DNA from: Umbilicaria muhlenbergii
Taxonomy: Eukaryota; Ascomycota; Lecanoromycetes; Umbilicariales; Umbilicariaceae
Length of the DNA stretch: 64,000 bases
Assembly (NCBI GenBank): GCA_000611775.1
Contig: KK106981.1
Span: 9,321,337-9,385,336 of the forward strand
Direction: 5' to 3'
The position numbers and the translations under genes are program-made. Position 1 is the stretch's first letter; every line of letters starts with the position of its first letter. The notes beneath the pieces were generated by a model. The model did not search any database. It was not told the origin of the DNA and worked only from the letters and a program-made list of their open reading frames with translations. This document shows, in pieces, positions 12,338 to 26,639 of the stretch.

Positions 12338-12529
12338 GGTAGATTCATAGTTAGGAGCTCATGCTCAACTCATGTATTAAATGCAATCTCATAAGTTTAT
12401 CACCTTATAGCTTATTCAAGTCTACATGTGATCAGTAGTTCATTGAACCAAGCGCCGTGGTTAGATGAATGTTGATATAGTTCATTGAATGATTATATTA
12501 TCTTCATCACTATGACATCACCTGTTACA
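12338..12529 (-). repeat. Solo LTR E, right part
   Basis: This is the continuation of 3826-4071, starting with the duplicated GGTAG of element B. It ends CATCACCTGTTACA and is followed by TTCAA (12530-12534), which matches 3821-3825. It resembles the D LTR read on the minus strand (for example ATTCATAGTTAGGAGCTCAT). Confidence 0.85.
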
Positions 12530-15500
12530 TTCAATCAGGTGAGTATTTGAATCTGTCAGTGTTGTATCAGATCTTGTCAAGTGAGTATTTTTTCATGTCA
12601 CTCTGTACTGTAGTCTGTCTCTTCATCAACAGTTATCATTAATTTGTTCAACTTCTCATTTCAGCTCAGCCTGTTCAGTTATTACTGATGATGATGATGA
12701 CTTAATTTGTTCAGGCAAAGGATCATTCACAGTGAGTTGTAATAAAGAGGTGTGAAATACAGGGTGTATTTTCATTAACTTAAGCAGTTTAAGTTTATAT
12801 GTTTAAATTAAAACTTTCTTCTTGATTCAAAAAGGTTCTTTATTCTTGTGATTCAGCTTTTTAAATGAGTGAGTCATTTAAATATTCTTTATTAACAATT
12901 ATATCAGGTCTCTCACTTTATATGCTGAGGTTAATGTTTAAACTCTGTTCATAAAATCTTCTTGCTGAAGTTGTGCTGTTGTCATGTTGTCTTGTAACAT
13001 TGCATGTAGAGCCTTCATATGATTCATTATGAAATCAGCTTTTTCCTTCAGAATTTGTTCTCTTGTCAGCAGCAGAGTGATCAATTATTTAAAGTTAAAG
13101 CTCATTCAAAGGTGATATCCTTTATTTGCAAAAAATGATGAAACTTTTAATGAAGTCAAAATCTGCATTGTTCACTGTAAACTTAATCATTAATAATCAT
13201 TTAGTTCAGTCATCTTGCTGATAGTTCACAAATGCTTTAAGATATTATTTGATATTCATATTCACATTTTCAGACTGCTGGTCTGTCTCAGAGTGAAAAG
13301 CAGTTGAAGGTTTCAATCTTATTTAAAGTCATTCATATAAGTACTTTCAGAGTAATGCTACAAATTATGATCCTCAGTCTGATATAATCATCTGTGGTAA
13401 TTCATGAAATCTTCACACATTGTGAAGTAATAATTTTGTGATGTATTCTGCTGATGTTCTCTTCTTTTTATTTGTTGAACAAGAAATATAATGCCTCTCC
13501 TTAATCAGTCTGTAAATGATTATTAAGATTACATTGAATCCTTTGCTTTCTGATAATCTGATAATCAAGTTGAGTGAAATATCTTGTCATGAACAGCTTG
13601 AAATTAAAAGTGATTTCAGGGCTCCTTAATACTGCTCATTCATGTTCTTTGTTCAACAGCAAATGTGGCAATTTCAAACAAAATGACTGACTGTTCAGTT
13701 CATTCAGGGTCAATAGTAGAATCATGCAAGTATTTTTAATGTCTTTTGATGATTTATATGTTCTGTAACTGGTTGTTCATGTGCTTCTTGAATCAGTTGA
13801 AGTCATAACTTATTTTTATTTAAATTATTATTAACTTCTGAGACTCATATCTGTTTTTTAATACAGTAATTGACTGTTTGCATCTTTAGTACAGTCACTG
13901 AGAGAGATTTTGATTAAATATCTTGCTTCAGTTTATAGTAAATTTATAACTTCCTGACAGAAATCATCTGCTTTTACATAACAAGTAATCAACTCATTTA
14001 AAGCTTTATTCAAGGCCTGTTCAGTTGATTTATTCAGGATTGATTCATTCAGAGCTTGTTCAACTGATTTTAAAAACTGAGGAACTTTTTCCTTTTGTTT
14101 AATAATAATACATGAGTTTAAGCAGCAGCTCAGTAGCATGATTTGAGATTAATATTATAATCACTCATCATTCTCATTCTTCTTTAGCTGATCACTTGAG
14201 TGTTTAATGAGTGTGTTCACCTTTTCATTTTCCCTGCCTGTTCAGTATGTAATCACAAAGTTGAATTATGAGAGAAATTCAGCTCATCTGACTTGTCTGT
14301 GAGTTAATTTCTTGATCATTATAAAGTACTTCAAGGCTTTATAATTTATTAAGATTTAAATCAGATCCTCTGTTTCTGTTAATTCAGCACATCATTCTTT
14401 TAAACTTTAAATAATAGTCAACAATTCCTTGTCATAGATTTTATAATTGCATTCAGCTGGTATGAGTTTCTTAGAGAAAAATATCATTGAATGCATTAAT
14501 TTTTAATCATCTTTCTGAGATAGTACCCCTGTGAATATCAGATCAGATGAATCACATTCAAGATAACATATTCAAGTTCAATCAAAGTGTTGTAATATTA
14601 ACATATTAATCAATCAGTTCTTTGGTTCACTAAAGGCTTGAAGACATTGTTCAGTTTACATATTAAAAAGTATGTTTTTGCCTGTCAGTCTGATTAAAGA
14701 CTTTGTGATTTTGAAATATTCCTTTATGAATTGTTGATAAAAGTTATAAAAACTTAAGAATGCCTGCAGCTGTTTTAATTAATGAGCACTTCTTAAGTCT
14801 TTATAATTGTGATCTTTTCAAAGTTTACTCAGATGTCATGATGTTTTATGATCAGTTTTAAGTATTAAGTTTCAGTCTTGTGAAATTCACACTTCTTGAT
14901 TTCAGCTTGTAAATTTGCCTTTCTCAGTCATTTTAGAATGATTCAGACATGTGTTTAATGTTCAGACAGAGACTCTGAATAGATCAAGATATCATTCAAA
15001 TATGTTGTACAGCATGTGTTCAATAGATTAAATAATATGTTGTTAATAAAGTGCTGAAAGGTGATTGATTCATTAGTGAGTCTGAAAGGCAAGATCTTAT
15101 ATTTGTAGAAATCATGCCTTGTTCAAAAGGTTGTCAGATCTTCAGAATCAGGATTCATTCATATGCAGTGAAATGCTTATTGTATATTAATCTTGATGAA
15201 GTATTTTGTCTTTGAAATCTGAGTCAGGGTTTCCTCAATTAAAGGCAATGAGTATCAGTCTTTCTTCATAATTGAATTCAGCTTTCAGTAGTTGATGCAC
15301 AGTCATAAGGACCTGTCTTTCTTTTGTATGAACAGAATTAATAAGGCTACTGATGACTGACTGACTTCAATGAAACTTTTTTGCAAGTTGTCTTCTATGT
15401 AGTTCTTCACTGCTATCAGTTCTTCATGTGACATATTGTAAAGAGGTGTGTATCTGAGCTTTTGTTCATCCTTTAAAACAATTTTGTGATCATAAAGTCA

Positions 15501-17822
15501 ATGTGAAGAGAGTTTATTTGCAGCCTTTTTAGAAAAGACATCAATCAAGTCATGATATTCAAAAGAGAGAATCACCTTGATATTCAGTTCATTTAACTTC
15601 AGTTCAAGATTCAATGCTTCCTCAATCTGTTGAATAAAGATAACAAAGATTTTGTTGCTTTTCTTCATATTCAATGTGGATGATGCTGCATCAATCATCT
15701 TGATATTGACTGCATGTAAGGGGTTATTACTTTTTGATGCAGAGGCTGATTCAGGATCTGTCTTTGTAATGAATTTCTTCAAGATCTGATAGGTTTTTAG
15801 TGATTCAAGTTCAATCATTTGATTCATTTATTTATTCAGTTTTATTCATTCATTTAGTCTTCAGTCCTTCAGTTCAGTTCATTCATTCAGTTTCATTCAG
15901 TTGTTCAGAGTTCAGTCATTCAGTTTAATTCAGTTCATTCATTCATTCAGAGTTCAGTCCTTTGATTCAGTTCATTTGTTCAGTTCATTCATTCAATTTA
16001 ATTCATTTAATGGGAAAATCACTACCTGATTTGCAGGGTCAATTAAAATCCAGATGTGATTCATTTAAGAGAGTTTCAATATAATGTTGAGATCTTTCAT
16101 ATCTACAATCATCATGAGGGTGAGTCACTGAGAATGATCATAAACCTTCATAATTGAATAAATCACATGTGTAACTCATCTCATTGTCTTTTTCTGAAAA
16201 TCATGTAAAGTTCAGGGCTTTGACAGTGATACTGCCTTAATTTTAAATCATTCAATCAAAGTCTTTGTCAAGTTAACATTAATGAATACATATTCAGTTG
16301 ACTCAGTATCAAGTAAAGCCTTGACTTATAACTTGATCTCATTCAGAGTGAGCTTGCAATCTGCTTTGAATGATGTTCAGATGAACAGCATGTCTTCATT
16401 AATTATTAATGTTGATATCACAAGAGGATTATCATTGATTCTTATCATGACTTTAATAAAAGAACGCCTTTTCCTGAATTTAATTCAAAATCAGAATTGA
16501 AATTAAATATGATTCATTGCATGTGTTTTAATGCTGAAGTCTTTTTCTTTTTGTCCTTATTTGAACAGTTTAAGGCAAGGTGTTTTTGTTTATTATATTT
16601 AAAACAACATTCTTTCTTCATCTGTTGTTCTTTGACGGTGTCTGAGTGTGACATTCAGTTCAGTGTTCAGGGGACTGATTCAGTGATCATTCAAGTAGTT
16701 GATTTTAAGGTTTCAATGAAACATTCAGTCCTTGTATAAGTTTAACTTGCAGAGGGGAGCATTTGATTTGATTTAATGATCTTCTTTGCATCAAGCAGTC
16801 ATAAAGTCTGATCAATTCATTGACAGCACTTGATGAGTTCATAAAGATCTTCAAGTCTGTCATCATCAGTGTTTAACTGTCATTGAATGATATTATTCAC
16901 CTTGTTCAGAAGTTTTCCTATTCAGTATGAATTAAGGAACTCATTCAGTTCAGTAACATATCATTGAAAATCAGCTCAGAAGGACGGGAAGTCTTTGAAT
17001 TCTTAATAAAGCTTGTAAAATTCATTAATGATGATATATTTTTGATCTGAGTCTTCATAGATTCAGGTCAAATGTTTTAACAGTTTAATAACATTTAAAT
17101 AAACTGTTCAAGATGCTGAATTCATTTAAAACTTTATGTGTTTGACAGGATCACCTTCAACTCTTGTTTTTACATATATTATTTTCATCTGTTCAGTGAG
17201 GTATTATTCATTCATTATTAATAAGTAGTTCTTAATCTTCATTACTCATTCATCATATTTTGAATGATCACTGAAGAACATCAGCAGATCAGGAAGCTTT
17301 AATAATTTAAATAATTCTTCAACTGTGAGTTGAGGGAAATCAGATCAGGGGGTGCTTGTGGTTCTTTATTTAAGATATGTTATCACATCAGTTTATTCAG
17401 TGACTTTCTTCTTCAGTTTCTGATTCTTGTCTTTTGTTCTTTCATAGTTCACTTGTAGTTCTTCATGTACCTTTATAATGATGTCAATTTCATTCAAAGA
17501 CTGCTCATGATCAGTGATTAATTGTTGAAGAGCAGTCATTGCTTCAGAGGAATGTTCTTATAAGAGATTAATCAGAATCTCTGCAGTTGAGGTGATCAAG
17601 ATCTGATCAATCAAGTTTTCATTCAAGGTGAATTGTTCATCATTCACAGAAGTCAACAAAGACTCTTTAATTTATGAGTAAACCTCATTATTAATTTCTT
17701 TAATCATCATGATTAAGTTCTGATTCTGATTTTGATTCTGATTTTAATTTTAATTTTAATTCTGGTTCTGATTCTGGTTTTGATTGCCTTACAGCAGGAG
17801 ATAAAGGGTGAGATTAAAATAA
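12530..17822 (-). pseudogene. Element C gag-pol (decayed Gypsy polyprotein)
   Basis: The polyprotein is read on the minus strand. From the 5' side at 17800 downward I see a gag-like region, then a linker ORF (15827-15498) containing EYHDLIDVFSKKAANKL, a signature that precedes the reverse transcriptase in fungal Gypsy elements. The reverse transcriptase follows; its active site at 15002-14991 reads YLND, so the first catalytic aspartate has been lost by a G-to-A change. RNase H and integrase regions run on to about 12900. The frame is dense with stops. The repeated TTCAGTTCATTCA words at 15830-16010 lie within the gag-protease interval. Confidence 0.8.
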
Positions 17823-18052
17823 TGTCAAGACTATGCAGATTATGAATTAATGCATGTGTTTTAATGACTGACATTTAGCTACAGAGAAGAATTTTAATCT
17901 AAGAAGCAAAAGAAAGAAAAAGCATGAAGATTAAAGTCTTTATGTGCATGCTAAACTCACTAATTTAATCACTGCTAACTCAATCAGTTGTTCAGTTCAG
18001 TACATCATTCAGATCATTTAGTTCAGTTCAATGTATAAACATAAACCTGACA
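17823..18052 (-). repeat. 5' LTR of element C
   Basis: This 230-bp LTR pairs with 3475-3704. It is followed by TTAAT, the target duplication in element A. Confidence 0.9.
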
Positions 18053-18057
18053 TTAAT

Positions 18058-18926
18058 GAGATGTATGCAAATTATTATAATCAACACCAAACAGAGATAA
18101 CATTCAAAGAAGGTGATTTAATACTGATTAATGAAAAAAATGTGTCAATGAACAAGCAGATGAAGAAACTACATTGAAAAAAACTCAGCTCATTCAAGGT
18201 ATGACATGTGATAAGTTGATCATCATATGAACTTAACCTCTCAGAGGATTGAAATATCTATAATATGTTCAACATTACTTTATTGAAGTCATTTCAAGAC
18301 ACACTTCATGTGTTTTCTGCATTAACAGAAAAAGACCTACTACTTAACTGAGATGATGAGTGAGAAGTTGAGGCAATTGTGAATAATCACATTCATAACA
18401 GCAGGCTTCAATACCTCATTAAATGAAAGCTGACAGATCAGATATGAGATGACACATGAAAGTTAACACACTTCATTCACAATGTAAAGGTAAAAATGCA
18501 GAAATTTCATGTTGACAACTCTGATAAACTGAAATTCAAGTGAGTTGTATGATGTGACTCTTCAAGATCAATTGAGAAGCTGTTGTAAAAGTCATGAGCC
18601 TTAAAATGTGACTCTTCAAGGTTAATTAAGAAGTTGTCACAAAAGTCATGAGTCTTAAGAATTGAAAACTTTGTCAGCTTGATTAACCTGATCTTTTATA
18701 ACAAAGCCTGTGCTTTATAATAAGAATATGACAAGAGCTATGACAACTATGTTATCTTTTATGAGAAACACTATAAGTCACATGTGCATGATACATATGT
18801 TAAAATGAGAAAATAATTTCATTATTAATTATTACTCTGCTGTCTCATTCTTTTCTTCATTATTTAATAAAGTCTTTAACCTCATCTCCTCAACATGATG
18901 CTGCTCACAGAGTTTAATATACTCTT
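18058..18926 (+). pseudogene. Element A pol, part 2: integrase end, chromodomain and tail
   Basis: This continues the frame broken at 3474 and matches B from about 9716 to 10,690. It contains the chromodomain (near 18350-18540). Next comes a duplicated segment ending in KSWAL-type residues at 18570-18655, where B has three 30-bp units. It stops at 18926 where element F is inserted, after the duplicated CTCTT. It is more mutated than B, with many added TAA and TGA codons. Confidence 0.85.
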
Positions 18927-19048
18927 TGTTATAAACTATTTACTTTCTCAAATAGGTTTAGCCTTCTTGAGCATAAAAGCTAGACATCTCACTAGAAAAT
19001 GAAAGCAAGCTTTTTACAACTCAATAAACAGAAGATGTAATCTTAGCA
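18927..19048 (+). repeat. 5' LTR of element F
   Basis: This 122-bp LTR pairs with 29293-29414. The shared core from CTTCTTGAGCATAAAAGC to AATAAACAGAAGA is nearly identical in the two copies. Confidence 0.92.
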
Positions 19049-19099
19049 TTTAATAACAACACCTGATTTTTGAGTCCTCTGTCTTTAAACAGAAATCAG

Positions 19100-22000
19100 T
19101 TTGCTTCAGTGAACAATCAGTTCTTCATCAGCTCAGGTGACATTATTGAACCTGTCAACTTAACATCAGCTGACTTGCTTAATTGATCACTACTTTCTTA
19201 CTACCTTCTTGAGACAGATAAACTGAATTCAGAAGAACTACCTGAGCTTGATGATAACATTATAACTCTGAGGCATCAGTTTCATTGGTTTGTAGTCTCT
19301 GAAATTTCAAATGTGAGAATTTTAAGAGAGACTGATCATCTCTGCGTGAAAATTGTTCATTGATACTACCCTTACAAGCCGTCCTCTGAATCAACAGGAA
19401 GGTCAAGGTTGACTATCAGAAGTCTTTAAGAAGCATCAGTAATATTCATAAGCTTTACTGAAAGTTCATTCAGTCAAGGAACTTCAGAGTCTAGGTTTCC
19501 TTTAAAGTGATCAATTGATCATACTAAAGGCAGTCTTCTTCACATCACTCTTAGCAGATTCTGTATCAGAACTTTTACCCTCAGAGAGACTTCTTACTTC
19601 ATTGCACTCTCTTAAGTGGATGACTTACCTCTGTTCAGTGTCTTATTGATAACAGAACCCTTCATCACATGAGCTTTAACAGAATCACTCTCTACTCAAG
19701 ATAAAATCTCTACAAGCTTATCAGAAATTTCTTCAGAGTCTGCAACAGCAATCACTGAAGCATCTTGATCCTCAACAGCCTTTTCATCAGAAGAAGAAGC
19801 TCAGTTCATTACAAACTTCACATCAATTGAAACATATCAACTTATCATCAACCTCCCCTCTGAAGAGTCCTCTGTGAAAGAAGAAATAATTCAATTAACT
19901 AGGATTGAAGAGAAAGTGCTGAAAGAAAAGAGCAAAGAGTCAGAACTAACTTCAATTCAAGCTGATAAACAAAGAGTGTTCAGTTATGAAAGGATATTTG
20001 CAGAAAAAGAGTTAATCAATGTTCTTCTGAAGGAATAAGAATCATTGACATGAGAAAATATACTGACACAGAATCAGGCAGACGCTCAATGACAGCTTAT
20101 ACACAAGATCAGAGATGAACATGATTAAAAGAAATTCACTCACAGAGGCAGTGAAAGGCGTGCTCAACATTTTAAGAAATGAAACCTTGAGAAGGAATGA
20201 CGCCTGCTAGAAGAAGAACACTTAAAGCTGAAACATCTGAAATAAGAATGTCTGAAACAAGAACATCTACAACAAGAGTGCCTCAAATAAGAACACTTAA
20301 AGTTGAAACAAGATAAACAACAACATCTTGAATGAAAACAATTTAAACAAGAATGTTTAAAATGAGTACACTTAAAGTTAAAATGAGCAGAATGAGAACG
20401 CCTAAATCTTAAACATCAGCTTAAGCAAATTCAGACACAAATCAGAATGATTAATCAAGGTGAATCATCAAATACAGAAGCTTCTGAGTTCAGCTCATTA
20501 ACTCATAACTCACATGCATTCACAGCCTTTTCTTCAGAGCAAATTTAAGTTTTGTCTCAACTTTTTGATGAGAAGCTTCACTCAGTGTTTAATCTGCAAG
20601 GTTCATCAGGTCCTTCAGGTGTGTCAGGATCAACAGGTTCAACTTTACATGTAACAGCTTTTATTAATTTCTGAGTTTTAAACCTTAGTTTCTTTCATCC
20701 TGACATTTCAGAATCATATGAAACTGAAGATGTTATCTTCAACTTTAAAGAAACTATTTATCAAGAAGTTTACATTTTCATTAAATGAGTTGAAGACTAT
20801 GCCCTCCTTGTAGGAGAAGAGAAGGTGACAGAGAACTTATTTACATGTCTTTAAGATAACACCTTGAACTGATACCTACAGGAACTTGATGACTTCACTT
20901 AATGAACTTTAAGAAACATGCCTCTTATGAAGTTCACTTCTAAATTAGCAAAATGCTTCAAGATGATGATGATGAAGGCCTTGAAACAGCTTAACAAGAA
21001 ACACTACTCTCTTTCAGATGCTCATAACAACAGGGAACCTCAAGGCTATTTGCAAAACATGATGAGGTATGCTCAAGCAGCAGGCATAATTGATCTCTTA
21101 ACTCAACTCACTTGAGCCTGACAAGGTCTAGACATTAAGCTTTGAACAGTCACAGCAATGCTTAAGTTAAGAATCATGCTTCAGGAGTTCTCTGAAGAAT
21201 TAAAAAGTTAAAGAGAGATGTGAAATGCAATGAAGAAGCATAAATGAAACATTATTAAATCAACAGAACATCAAGATTGAAATAATAAATCTTAAGATAA
21301 GTCAAACAACTTCATGAATCAAGGTCAAGCCAATGATAGAGAACAAGAAAGATATAAAGAAAGAAATGACAAATTAATGAATTAATCTTTCAATCAAGAT
21401 GAGTTTAACTTTTATAATAGAGGAGGACAAGGATATCAAGAATATCAAAGAGATTAAGACTTTCTTTATGATTCTTCTTACTCTTTTAAATCTTTTCAGA
21501 ACAACTGATCTTTCTATTAATGTCTCAATCAGCTTCAGTACCTTAATCAAGCTCAATTTCCTATTTAAACATCATTTCTTAATCAGTATCAGTTTCCGCC
21601 TAATCAGTCTCTTTCATTTGCAATGAACAATGCTTACAATTCTTCACAGCAGAATTAAGGAACTTCATTTGAACCTCAGCTGATGACTCAGATTCAAGCA
21701 GAGTCATGCTCTGAACAACTTCAGATCACTGCAGATATGACTGAAGCAGCTTTAAATTAATCTTATAAAAGATCAAACAATCAAGAGTTTCAAGGAAACT
21801 GAAACAATTATCAGAGTCAATGAGGTTATGATAACTGAAACAATTACAGCTTTCCTTAAGCAGCATATCACAGGTATTCTGATGAGTTCTACTCTGAGAA
21901 TGATTGAGAACTCAGCTATGATGTATCAGAAGCTTATGATTATCATGCATCTTAAATGAATCAATTTAATAATTCACTACAGCTCAGAGATAATGAGAAT

Positions 22001-25000
22001 CAGGCCTCAGCACTCAGTCAATTGAAGATGAAACACTTCAAAGGTCAGGAGAATAAACCGTCAGGACCTTAAGTGAACATGAATTATATTAAAATTTATT
22101 ACATGAAAAGCCCTTCAAAGCCTACTATTTACACTTGTAGGAGATGCACATTCACCTTTACTTAAACAACAAGCTTCACCACCACGTGAGTAAATGTTGA
22201 GTCAAAGGAAAGAGGCTTTTGAGTACAATTATTCAAATGAATGAAGTCATTTCAAAAGACTCAATAAGAGCTGATACTATGAGGTCTTTCAAATTCATAG
22301 AGAAAAGATCAAAGGTGAAGTCACCCGCTCAAGAAGCAAACCTCATGATGAGTGAAGATACATCACTCAAGATTAACTTCTCAGTCATTGAGTTAAACAC
22401 CTTAAAGCTCACTGAAAATGAGATGACCTTCAACAAGTGACATTATGCCACTGCATCAGCATTCTTCTTAATGAAAGGTCTCATCATCCTGATTTGTGTA
22501 AACTCTGATTGCATAATATTGTTGATAGATCAGTCTTTCCTTAAAGAAACTCTCCCTGAGACAAAAGTGCTTCAAGTAAATAAGCTCATAGGCGTTCACG
22601 GCATCAGCTCAACTTGTTATGTCAATGATGAGTACATCATTCTTGATGTGTTCCTTGATGAAATGATAAATGACAAATCATCAAAGGCACACATGAGAAG
22701 GAAAGCTCATGTTGTAGATAATCTGAAGATGAAGTTCTTGATGAGAATTAACATACTGACGCTTGAAAGAATCTGTTTAAATTTATCTGAAGAAAAGATG
22801 ATAATCTGAAGCTGCTGAGATTTAGTTGCATCAATTCAAGTAACAGTGAAAGACAACATCAGGGTGTGACAGGTTGTTAGAACAGTGAAAAGGCTAATCA
22901 TATCTTCAAGATCAACATACAAGATCTCAGTGAAAGTTCATGATCATGCTTCACTTCTGAATAAAGACTTCCTCTTTGAACCTGATCTTGAGGGAGCATA
23001 CACTCACATAATGAACTTCAATGTACCCTTTATATGCATTCAAAACACTTCAAAGCAGGAGAGGATACTATCATGATGCACTCACATGAAAATCATTACT
23101 GAATATGAGGAAGAAGAGTGCTATCCTGTCAACATGAAAGATTATTCCTTGACAGCAAAGTATATTTCAGTCAAAGTAAATTTAAATAAGCCAGAGACTA
23201 AGCTTTCTAATGAAGTTACAGTTTATGAGGATGCTGAGGCAGTAGTCATGCTGTCAGAAGTCATAAATGCTTTCTTTAGAATTTAAATTGATACTGAAGA
23301 TATTATTAACATTCTGTCAGAAGAGTACCTGTTGATACTTTTTACAATCAATTGAAATACATCTACTGCTGCTAAACTTTCTCATCATGTTTATTCAACG
23401 GGTTCAAATGAATGAGCAGTTATAGATGAGAAGTTTAATAAGATGCATGAGCAAGAAAGAATGTCCTGATTTAATGAATCTACTCCCTTTAACTTCTCAG
23501 TCTTTGTGATATGAAAGACAGTGTTTTTCAGTTCAGAGAAGAAGCTTACAAGGAAAGGAAAGATAATCATTAACATTTATGATTTAAATAAGATAATGAT
23601 CACGGACGCCTACCCTATACTGCTACAAAGTGAAATCATATCAGCAGTACACAGGTTGAAGTTCATAAGCACTATGAACTGCATCAGCTTCTTTCATCAA
23701 TGGTCAGTAAAAGAAGAAGACTGACATAAGTTAACAGTAATCTCTCATTAAGACTTAGAGAGGTTTAACATGACAGTCATGAGGTTCAAGAATTCACCTT
23801 CTTATATACAGTGTAAAATGAACAACCTACTACGCTCATTTAAATTCTTCTTTAAAGGTTACATAGATGATATCATGATCTACTCTCAAGAGTTAAGAGA
23901 ACACGCAGCTCACCTTCAGATAATACTGAAGTTATTTCAGGACATGAGGATAAGCTTAAAAGAAATAAAGTTCTTCATAAAATACCTCAGTGTGACTTTG
24001 CTAAGACAAAGGGTTGATGAATTTAATTATTCTACTGCAGAGGAGAAGATAACAGCTCTGAAAAACCTGAAGTTCCCTGAGACTCTCAATTCATTGAAAA
24101 TCTACTTAAGCTTGACTGAATGACTTCAGCAATACATAGCATACTACACTCAGATAGTAGAACCTCTTCAACATTAAAAGACAGAACTCCTCAGACACTG
24201 CTCAGTTAAAAGTGATCATGACTGAAGAGCTTATACAAAGAAGATCATCTTCACTTCAACAGTCACAGAAAGGGAATCCTTCAAGCTTATACAAAAGTGC
24301 TTTAAGAAGTCAACATTTCTCACCTTTTTCAAACAGATAAGGCAATTATACATCAACTTAAACGGCTCTAAGCAGTGAGGGTTTGATATAATGATATATC
24401 ATGTTAAGGGAGATCCTTTGAGAAATGACTTCAATAAAAAGAGCATTAAACAAATGATGTTACTATTTAAGTTATTAAATAACAAAAAGAGGAGCTACTG
24501 AACTACAGAAATGAAAGTGACAGCCATAATATGAACACTTTGAAAAATAAGGCACATAGTGAAGAGCTGAATCAAACTCATCATAATTTACACTGATCAC
24601 TCAGTGATTACATTCATAAAAAAGCAAATGACCTTGTTCTCCTCATCTAAAAACAAAGTCAAACTACACTTAATGAGAGCATCTCAATACATGTCAACTT
24701 TCAATCTAGACATTAAGTTCTGATCAGGGAAGCAGCATATAATATAAAAAAAATTATTAAAGCTCATAAGAAAGACTGATGATGAGCAGGTTGAAACATC
24801 ATCAGATGAAAGCATCCTTGATGAAGTGTTCACCTTTCAAGTAAGCTTGATGAAACTGTCACAGAACTATCAGGCCAAGCTGAAGAAAAAATACAAAGAA
24901 GAAAAGCAATGAAGCAAAATATTAAATGCATTAAAGAAGCATGCTGAGGATCAAAAGAAGACAGCAGAGTCAAAGACTCTGAAAAACATTCAATTAAATT

Positions 25001-26413
25001 GAATTGACAGGTTAATCTACTAACAGGAACTCAATGAGAGAAGATGACTGTACATTTAAAAAGCACTGAAGAAGAAGATCTTCAAGTTAGCACATAATGA
25101 CAATCATCACTGCAGATTTCATCAAGCATATGATGCAGTGATGAGCAACCTTTACCTAAGAAAGCTATCTAGGCGGCTCAAGAGATACATCAATCATTAT
25201 TATCAGTGTCAGCTCAATCAAACCAAGAGGCATGCTGTATATGAATTAATGATGTCAATCATTACAAAGAACATCCCCTTTAAAATTATCACAATAAACT
25301 TCATTCTAGCCTTGCTGACAACAGAAGAGGGGTTTGATGTTGCATTCTCAGTCACAGACAAGGTCTTCAAGAAGGTGACTTTACTTTCAGAGAAAAGTAT
25401 GTACACAGCAGAAGACTGAGCAAGAGTCCTGTTAAAAAACCTCACAAACTGAGGAGTCTCAGACGTCATCATATCAGATTAAGACTTTAAGTTTATGTCA
25501 GATTTCTGAAAAGGACTAACAATGAGACTGAAGATAAAGATGTTGACCTCAACAGCATATCATCCTCAAACAGATGAACAATCAGAGAGAATTAATTAAA
25601 CTGCAGAGATAACACTCTGATACTTTTTAACTGAAAATCCTGAGGTGAATTGAGTGAAGTACCTTTCAAGACTAAGATCAGAGCTCAACAAGCAGAAGAA
25701 CACATCAATCAAGTTATCATCAAATGAGATGATATACAGATTCAGATTGAGAGACACTCTCTTCATGTTAAGAGGAGAAAGTGAAACAGCAGACTTCAAT
25801 TTCATCAAAGACAGAATGATCATATGAAAGAAAGCTGAAGAAGCAGTGAATTTTATTAACTTTCAGATGAAGATACAATATGACAAGCATCACTGATCAT
25901 TGTTGATGAAGGTTGATGATGAGGTCTTCATAAAACTTCATAAGAGGTATACACTCTCATCTATAACAAACTGAAAGCTCTTCAATCAAAGGGCTGATTC
26001 ACTTAAGATAACAGAAAAAGTAGGCCTCCTCATTTATCATTTAAATATATCAGTGAACTGGAAAATACACCTGATAATGTTCATAACTCAGTTGAAGTCA
26101 GCGCCTAAAGGGGAGGACCTTTATGAGTGTACAGATCAGCTGAATGACTCATCATCAGTAAAGAAGTTCAATTCAGAATGACATGACTACAAGATAAAAA
26201 AGCTGATAGGTAAGAGGAACTGAAAGATTAAGAAAGACAAAAGCATAACAAAATATTTAATCAGATGAAAGAGTTACTCATTTGTACATAATCAATGATA
26301 TGATAAGGATCTGTTAAGGAATTTGAAGAATCTGATAAAAGAGTATAAAAGAGAACATGAGCTGATTGAGAAGATTGCTGCTGATAAAATCAGAGACAAA
26401 CCTTCATGAAAGT
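19100..26413 (+). pseudogene. Element F gag-pol (chromovirus type, decayed)
   Basis: Domains in order: an N-terminal gag region; a long Lys/Glu-rich coiled coil (about 19860-20450) built from near-repeats such as ECLKQEHLQQ; a capsid-like region (about 20700-21200) including LTQLTWAWQGLD-type residues; a Gln/Asn-rich stretch (21300-22060); a CRRC zinc-finger-like motif at 22136-22147; a protease remnant near 22490, where the catalytic Asp-Thr-Gly is no longer readable; reverse transcriptase with YIDD at 23870-23881; RNase H (about 24340-24760); integrase (about 25080-25600, with HPQTDEQ at 25565); and a chromodomain (about 26180-26350). Domains fall in different frames, so indels or frame changes are present besides stop codons. 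Confidence 0.85.
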
Positions 26414-26639
26414 AACCTACAGGTTACAATAACTTTGCTTGCATGTTACATTACTCATTCTTTGCACGCAGTGGTTTTGTGATATCAGAGCGCTTATTGC
26501 ATTGCAAGACATAACAAAAAAAAAAAAGTGCTTAAGAATGATTGAGCAGTGAGCAGATGTGAAATCATCACCTTACAAGTAAACAAATTTTCTTAATACA
26601 TCAACATGATTCTGAATTGTGAAATGCTGAGTCATCATC

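Larger units (their letters stand above)
3475..18052 (-). mobile_element. LTR retrotransposon C (Ty3/Gypsy), minus strand, interrupted
   Basis: The two ends are LTRs of the same length, 230 bp (3475-3704 and 17823-18052), starting TGTCAAGACTATGCAG and ending CCTGACA. The 5-bp target duplication TTAAT is present on both sides (3470-3474 and 18053-18057). Removing the span restores element A pol without a gap. The internal region is 3705-3825 plus 12530-17822; solo LTR E with element B inside it is inserted between these parts. Without that insert C is close to 5.9 kb. Pol motifs read on the minus strand. Confidence 0.93.

Noticed and set aside
26509-26530. A run of A near 26515-26527 in element F as a poly(A) tail of a LINE
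   Set aside because: It lies inside the F LTR pair, with no LINE coding sequence and no target duplication around it.
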